Origin: Mesotaenium endlicherianum
Lineage: Eukaryota > Streptophyta > Zygnematophyceae > Zygnematales > Mesotaeniaceae
Length of the DNA: 24,263 nucleotides
Reading direction: 5' to 3'
Assembly (NCBI GenBank): GCA_009602735.1
Contig: WELA01010214.1
Span: 1 to 24,263 of the forward strand
Part shown: positions 20,315 to 24,263 of the stretch, piece by piece
Position numbering within the stretch: position 1 is the first letter of the stretch
Layout: each line of letters starts with the position of its first letter
The notes under the pieces: generated by a model
Databases searched by the model: none
Told to the model about the DNA's origin: nothing
What the model saw: the letters and a program-made list of their open reading frames with translations, nothing else
Translations under genes and position numbers: made by a program

Positions 20315-21176
20315 TGTAACGATTTGAGCTTTTAGGCGTATTTGGGACGTTTTCCCAATTACCTAAAATACGTTATATTATTTATCAGAAGTTATTTGGT
20401 AAATGATTGCATCACATTGAATTATTCGCCACACACGTGTGCCGATTAATTCCCGATCGATTGGCGAAACGACTGAGATACTATTGCAAAAAGCGTCGTA
20501 ACGTAATTCGACTACTTCGCAAAAGTACGACATAATTATTCATAAAGTTACTTTGAATAATTATGAGATGATAATTTAATTAATCATCGTTTGATTAAGT
20601 TATTTTGATTGTCATTATTACGAATAATGGACAATCACAGATTTCGGATTACGACTAGTCGTAATACGAAGATTCGAACCCGCACACTTTCGTTTGAAAC
20701 GTTCACACCTAACCCATTGGCCAAAGTAGCTTTTTAAACTACCGGTTCATGACGAAAGCATCTGTACGCGACTCCGCGATCAATCGCGACTTTTTTTCGG
20801 AAAGTCGCGAGAACGCGAAAACGCCCGTTTGGCGCGAAACGGTTTTTCGGAAACCGTCGAAAAGTCTCCAAACGGCCAACTGCGCGTTTCGAGCATTCGG
20901 CCGAATGGGACACGTCCCTTCGACCGTTTTCGTTGAACATGAACCAGTGCCCTAGGTGGTGACTCGAAGCACTCCAGTGCCTCATGTTGTGCAGGTATAA
21001 ATACCTCCAGAGTCATTGTGAGTGCAACTCTCACAAGCACACATTCTACGTTAGTTTTCACTTTCGCTCTTTTGAGTATTTGTCAATTTCCACAAGTGTA
21101 CAAATTTTCCTCCCACTTGAATTAAATATTCCTTGAATATCGAGGAAAGATCCTCTCGAAAAGCAGAAACGTCACA
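20315..21176 (+). repeat. 3' LTR of element C (862 bp)
   Basis: It matches 971-1907 with about 22 substitutions, small indels and loss of the 77 bp equivalent to 1329-1405. It keeps the 12-bp stem (20531-20565), the 18-bp palindrome (20648-20665) and the TATA box (20996-21003). Confidence 0.92.
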
Positions 21177-21202
21177 CTTGCCCGACATTGACATGAAAGT
21201 TT

Positions 21203-21459
21203 AGCCCAATAAATTGGTGTCGCCTACGCCCTGTGCAAGCGGGCAAATTATTGGATGATCATGAAGCTACGTTGATGTGCCCTAAGTGCAATGCTAGATG
21301 GCATATTTCCTGCATCGCCGATGAAGAAGTGATGACAGGAAGTGGGTATGTCTTGATTGTGTAAAATTCCTTAGCAAAAGCCTAGTTGGAAAACAAAAAT
21401 ATCTTTCAATTATAAAACGAGAGGCTCTAGTTGAAAAGGAGGGGAGTAAGATAAGTTGA
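21203..21459 (+). pseudogene. PHD-finger-like zinc-binding remnant, frameshifted
   Basis: One frame (21203 to about 21330) gives KLLDDHEATLMCPKCNARWH then ISC, i.e. C-X2-C-X4-H-X2-C. The next frame, from 21331, gives DDRKWVCLDCVKF and a Lys-rich tail ending TGA at 21457-21459. Read together they show the second half of a PHD-type pattern (CX2C, HX2C, WxCX2C) broken by about one missing base near 21330. The first CX2C pair is not clear. It lies just outside element C. It could be part of another transposon, or of the C-terminal zinc finger of the piggyBac relic, but about 130 residues that should separate the two are absent. Origin uncertain. Confidence 0.4.
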
Positions 21460-22350
21460 AAGCACTTATACTTTTTGCAATTAATGCCTATGAAAAAAAT
21501 CTAACAAGAGAAGCCATGGAGCCATGGAATGGAGCTTGTGTGTGAACATTGAAGCTGCTGGGAGAACTTGGTCAAATGCCAAGCTTGGTCAATGGAGTGC
21601 TTTGAAAACAGTCAACTTGATTTGATTACATACGTGCAAATTCAACGGTCAACAATTGACCAAGGCATCGACCTTGACACACGTGCAGGTCATGGGCACA
21701 CGTTAAGGCGGCACGACACTCTTGAAAACGAAAAACGAACTCTGGACAAAAATCGAATGCCGTTAAGATGTAAGTGATCGTTGGTGGATCTGCTGTGAGC
21801 GGAGTGCCATGCCTGGCATCATACGTACCCGATTAGAAACCACACTGGCCGATCTCTCGAGGCGTAAATAAGCGGGAGTTTCAGCCCAAATGGCTTGCCG
21901 CCGTAAGATCACGACTTGCATGTGCCAGTATACACCAGATTGGAGTAGAGTCAGCGTGGTACCGTACATCAGTTTCTGCATGACGTCATAACACGAGATG
22001 GTCAACAACGTCCCTCCAAATGCCCCCAGATTGCTTCAGATGGCTCCAATTAAGCTGCTCTCGAGTGCCCTCGAGTCCCGACTCCCACGCACACCCAAGG
22101 ACACCCGAGGACACCAAATCTGCCCGATGCTTTGTCCGATGACTGGTGTCGACGCTGATCGGTCGGCTAATGGTCGGCTCAATTTCAAATTTAAGATCAG
22201 TACGAGCGAGTGTTCTTGGAAAGGCTTTGGCCTCTTATCGCTGAGAACCTTGTGCCTCGTCAATTCGAAACAGCAGCTCACAACTTGCACCCCATGTAGA
22301 GGCATATTGAGATAAGGATCAAGATCTCAAGTGCTTATCACTACCATTCA
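21460..22350. other. Non-coding interval with a W-box cluster
   Basis: No gene is recognised. Its upstream part holds six TTGAC/GTCAA cores (see 21571-21678). Further on there are CTCGAG and CACCCAAGGACACCC-type short repeats near 22060-22110. It lies upstream of the TBL candidate and probably contains its promoter, though I see no convincing TATA box close to 22351. Confidence 0.5.
21571..21678. promoter_or_regulatory. Cluster of six W-box cores
   Basis: TTGAC or its complement GTCAA occurs at 21571, 21588, 21611, 21648, 21656 and 21674. Two of them form an inverted pair, GGTCAA-CAA-TTGACC (21647-21661). About 0.2 would be expected by chance in 108 bp. W-boxes are WRKY binding sites; a regulatory role here is inference. 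Confidence 0.45.
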
Positions 22351-22492
22351 ATGGCGCATGATGGCTTTCTCTCAAGCTCAGGGGGGCCTCATTGTGACCG
22401 TCCAATGGCAGCCGCTACCCAGTCGAGGTGCCGGGGGAAATTTACCTTCCCCACACTTCTTGTCGTGGGCCTCCTTTTGGTGCTGTTTGTAG
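22351..22492 (+). CDS. Candidate TBL gene, exon 1 (cytosolic tail and signal anchor)
   Basis: The ATG at 22351 is the first in a frame open from 22300 (TAG at 22297-22299). A second in-frame ATG at 22405 (CCAATGG) is an alternative start. The product has a short polar tail, then basic residues (QSRCRGK) before an 18-residue hydrophobic stretch, FTFPTLLVVGLLLVLFVG, a type II signal anchor as in Golgi TBL proteins. The exon ends AG|GTAAGA at 22492, a strong donor, in phase 1. The fit with the next exon's phase and with the PMR5N exon downstream supports one gene. No homology is seen in the tail itself; without transcripts the joining is inference. Confidence 0.55.
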
Positions 22493-22857
22493 GTAAGAAA
22501 TCATCTTGAGGAAGGAGGTGAAGTATTTCTTTGACCTTGACCGCGTGAGACCTTCTCTTCATGAGTAGGGGGATATAATTTGTTACATGCACGCTTTGTG
22601 ACAAAAGGATCAGCACTGGTGTCTTGTTGGACAAATTCATTTTGGCATAAGCTCCATGCGAAGGCGAAATGCCGTCTTTAAGTCTTTCAACATCCATGTC
22701 TGCATCATTACCGCCAAAAACCCCAGCCAATTGCAGAGCCACGAAAGTGTATGCACTTATGTTACCCACCTTGGCACATCAATCTAAGGAGGGAGTAAAG
22801 ACGTCTTTCGTATTACTTGGCCCCTCTCACTTCGATCCCCGCTTTTCTTGCTTGCAG

Positions 22858-22893
22858 AAGTTATAGAGGGCCTGCCTCAGCCTCCGAAGAAGT
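22858..22893 (+). CDS. Candidate TBL gene, 36-nt exon 2
   Basis: It is preceded by a strong acceptor (CTTTTCTTGCTTGCAG ending 22857) and followed by a near-perfect donor (AAGT|GTAAGT). Its length is a multiple of three, and phase 1 in and out fits exon 1. It encodes VIEGLPQPPKK plus split codons, a Pro-rich stem between anchor and lumenal domain. Intron 1 would be 365 bp (22493-22857). Confidence 0.5.
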
Positions 22894-23640
22894 GTAAGTG
22901 CATGTTATGACAACCTCTCTTGTCTGGGGTATGATGACGGTGCATAAAGTGCTTAGGAACATTCGCCCAGTGATAGTGTAGTATCACATCTTCGAAATAT
23001 AAATGCGTTTGTAGTACTGGTGGAGCACGTTGGTGTCTTTAGTGTGAAAAGAATCTGCAGAGCGACTTCAATGGAGGGCTTCATGGACCAACAATGGGAA
23101 TGACTGTACTGAAAGAAACTCGTCTGTTTGAGCACGCTCATCTAGCGCAACAGAATAAACTGAAAAGCTCTCGCTGCCCAGAGAGGTCTGTGAAGTTTGT
23201 CCAGCCATCACACCCTCACTCTCAATAAAGCGTCGTGTCTGATGTCACATCACTTCGTCCCTTACCTGGCAATCCTAGTACGCAGGAAACGCATGTGAGC
23301 TGGATCTGCCAGTCTTTGTTGCAAGCACACCCTCCCCCGCAGGGGCTCAAAGGAGTCCAAGTGACTAGATTCGAGTGACTAGCACAGCAATCGGAAGCCA
23401 CATGCATGCTGCAGCCCCCGACTGGTGCATACGTGCAGCTCTCGCAGCTACCACTGATGTACGAGCACATGAGGTTTGTATGTACTAGTAATCTTTCTCC
23501 GGGAAAAGGTGCCTCGCAAAAAGAATCTGCGGGGGGGGAACGAGTGCCTTCAGGAGCGTGTGCGTGCGTGTGTGCTTGTGAGGCATGTGGTTGACGTGCG
23601 GCGGGCGGATCCCTGATGACTCAGCCATGGCTGCCGGCAG
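22894..23640 (+). other. Probable intron 2 of the TBL candidate
   Basis: 747 bp without a clear gene. The acceptor at 23640 (GCCGGCAG) has a poor pyrimidine tract but the right phase, with a possible branch point CTGAT at about 23613. An alternative is an extra exon at 23416-23474 (acceptor GCTGCAG, donor GAG|GTTTGT) that would join a phase 0 acceptor at 23624. A G-run (about 23533-23540) and GT-rich repeats (about 23560-23580) are present. Confidence 0.4.
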
Positions 23641-23849
23641 TCTTGTGCGACTACACGCAGGGGTCGTGGTTCATGGACGCGCACAGGCCCAAGTACGGCG
23701 GGAAGTCGTGCCGCTTCGTGCGCCCCATCTTCAACTGCGACGCAAACCACCGGCCCGACGTCAAGTACAGGAAGTACTCCTGGAGGCCCAGGGCGTGCCA
23801 CCTGGACAGCTTCAGCGCCAGCACCTTCTTCAAGAAGCTCGGCAGCAAG
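23641..23849 (+). CDS. TBL/PMR5-family protein, PMR5N-domain exon (partial gene)
   Basis: The frame encodes LCDYTQGSWFMD, SCRFVRPIFNCDANHRPDVKY, YSWRPRACHLDSF and ends FFKKLGSK. This matches the Cys-rich PMR5N domain (CD..G.W..D..P.Y....C......NC..N.RPD..Y..W.W+P..C.L..F). TBL proteins are Golgi type II membrane enzymes that O-acetylate wall polysaccharides such as xylan. The exon ends AAG|GTCGCT at 23849, in phase 0, where many TBL genes split just before the GDS catalytic block. GDS and DXXH motifs are not in the window, so the catalytic exons lie beyond 24263. RPD is preceded by His instead of the usual Gly. Codons are much richer in G/C at third positions than in the transposons. Confidence 0.75.
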
Positions 23850-24263
23850 GTCGCTAGCCCTTCCACACCTTTCTCACGGTGACCCATCGACTGGGGAACA
23901 GGAGACGGAGGTGCATGTGTCTTGCCAGCACGCGCGTTGCTCGCGTGGGTCTGGTCTTCTGTGCCAAGGGATGACGCCTACCCGCCTGAACTGCTCCCTG
24001 CTCACTCTTATCTCTGTTCTCAGCTGGCCTGCATGCCAGCCACTTCAGCCTCTGCGCTCTGAGCTCTGTTGACACGTGGCAGTCTCCAGTGAAGCCTCTC
24101 TAGGCTGTCTTGGTCAAGCGGTACAGCCGGGGGTATGGAGAGAGTGATGGGACAAGGGCGCTGCCGGTGGGGCTGGGACACCATGGGGGCATGATTCAGC
24201 AGCAGCCTTTCCTTGGTTCACTTCTTCCTGCGCACTTCAGCTGGGTTGTGTACTCCCCCCCCC
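23850..24263 (+). other. Intron of the TBL candidate running out of the window
   Basis: 414 bp beginning GTCGCT. No GDS-motif exon or other coding block is seen. The window ends in a run of nine or more C, possibly a homopolymer at a contig edge. Confidence 0.45.

Larger units (their letters stand above)
971..21176 (+). mobile_element. Element C: older Ty3/Gypsy chromovirus LTR retrotransposon, interrupted by elements A and B
   Basis: Two related LTRs (971-1907 and 20315-21176) begin TGTAACG and end near TCACA. Between them lie, in order, a PBS (1909-1921), a gag-like ORF (2056-2529 plus 9215-9385), a pol frame (9404-10616 plus 17303-20173) with protease, RT, RNase H, integrase and chromodomain, and a polypurine tract (20301-20314). 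Removing A, B and one target duplication each leaves about 6,835 bp, a normal chromovirus length. The LTRs differ at about 22 aligned sites by eye, roughly 2.6%, plus a 77-bp deletion in the 3' LTR. The element is dead: pol has five stops and a frameshift. No perfect 5-bp target duplication is seen (GCACT on the left, CTTGC on the right), although CACTTG spans both junctions. Confidence 0.93.

Noticed and set aside
971..21176. Idea that the C pol pieces belong to two different elements
   Set aside because: Removing A and B with one TSD each restores one continuous frame across both insertion points, so it is a single element.
22669..22866. 65-codon frame just before the 36-nt exon
   Set aside because: It is best explained as intron 1 sequence, ending at a strong splice acceptor; no domain is seen. 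It remains a weak alternative.
23550..23887. Minus-strand frames of about 80 codons opposite the PMR5N exon
   Set aside because: The plus strand has the clear PMR5N match; the antisense frames are by-products of high GC.
1..24263. CRISPR arrays, bacterial operons, rRNA genes
   Set aside because: No regular short repeats with spacers, no ribosome-binding sites before the genes and no rRNA-like sequence; the content is eukaryotic.

Overview
The window is plant-type (streptophyte) nuclear DNA. The evidence is chromodomain-bearing Ty3/Gypsy retrotransposons primed by an initiator tRNA-Met-like site, and, at the right end, spliced exons that look like a TRICHOME BIREFRINGENCE-LIKE / PMR5 (TBL) wall O-acetyltransferase gene, a land-plant/charophyte family. 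A piggyBac-type transposase relic at the left end would be unusual for a flowering plant, so a bryophyte, lycophyte or charophyte host is my guess. The sequence alone does not name the species.

About 83% of the window is one nested retrotransposon complex. An older Ty3/Gypsy chromovirus, called C here (971-21176, about 6.8 kb once insertions are removed), was hit twice by one younger Ty3/Gypsy family. Copy A (2530-9209, plus strand) lies in the gag-like ORF of C. Copy B (10617-17297, minus strand) lies in the reverse transcriptase of C. Both have LTRs of about 503 bp ending TGTAGTGA/TCACTACA, perfect 5-bp target duplications (CCGTT for A, CGGGG for B), a primer-binding site, a polypurine tract and intact gag and pol. 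LTR pairs differ at about 4-5 sites by eye, so both are young. They form an inverted repeat with 6.68-kb arms and a 1.4-kb spacer. Their gag and pol are joined by a textbook -1 frameshift site: an A AAA AAC heptamer followed by a perfect 7-bp stem-loop.

Element C is decayed. Its LTRs differ at about 22 positions and the 3' LTR has lost 77 bp. Its pol carries five in-frame stops, each explainable by C-to-T change, and one 1-bp insertion. PR, RT, RNase H, IN and chromodomain are still readable. Its LTRs are packed with hairpins and hold an antisense tRNA-like stretch with Pol III-type A and B boxes.

On the left, C truncates a piggyBac transposase (about 325-970) just before its third catalytic Asp. 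On the right, C is followed by a small frameshifted PHD-like zinc-finger remnant (21203-21459), then a non-coding stretch with a W-box cluster (21571-21678). The TBL candidate comes last: a signal-anchor exon (22351-22492), a 36-nt exon (22858-22893) and a PMR5N-domain exon (23641-23849). The rest of that gene lies beyond the window.
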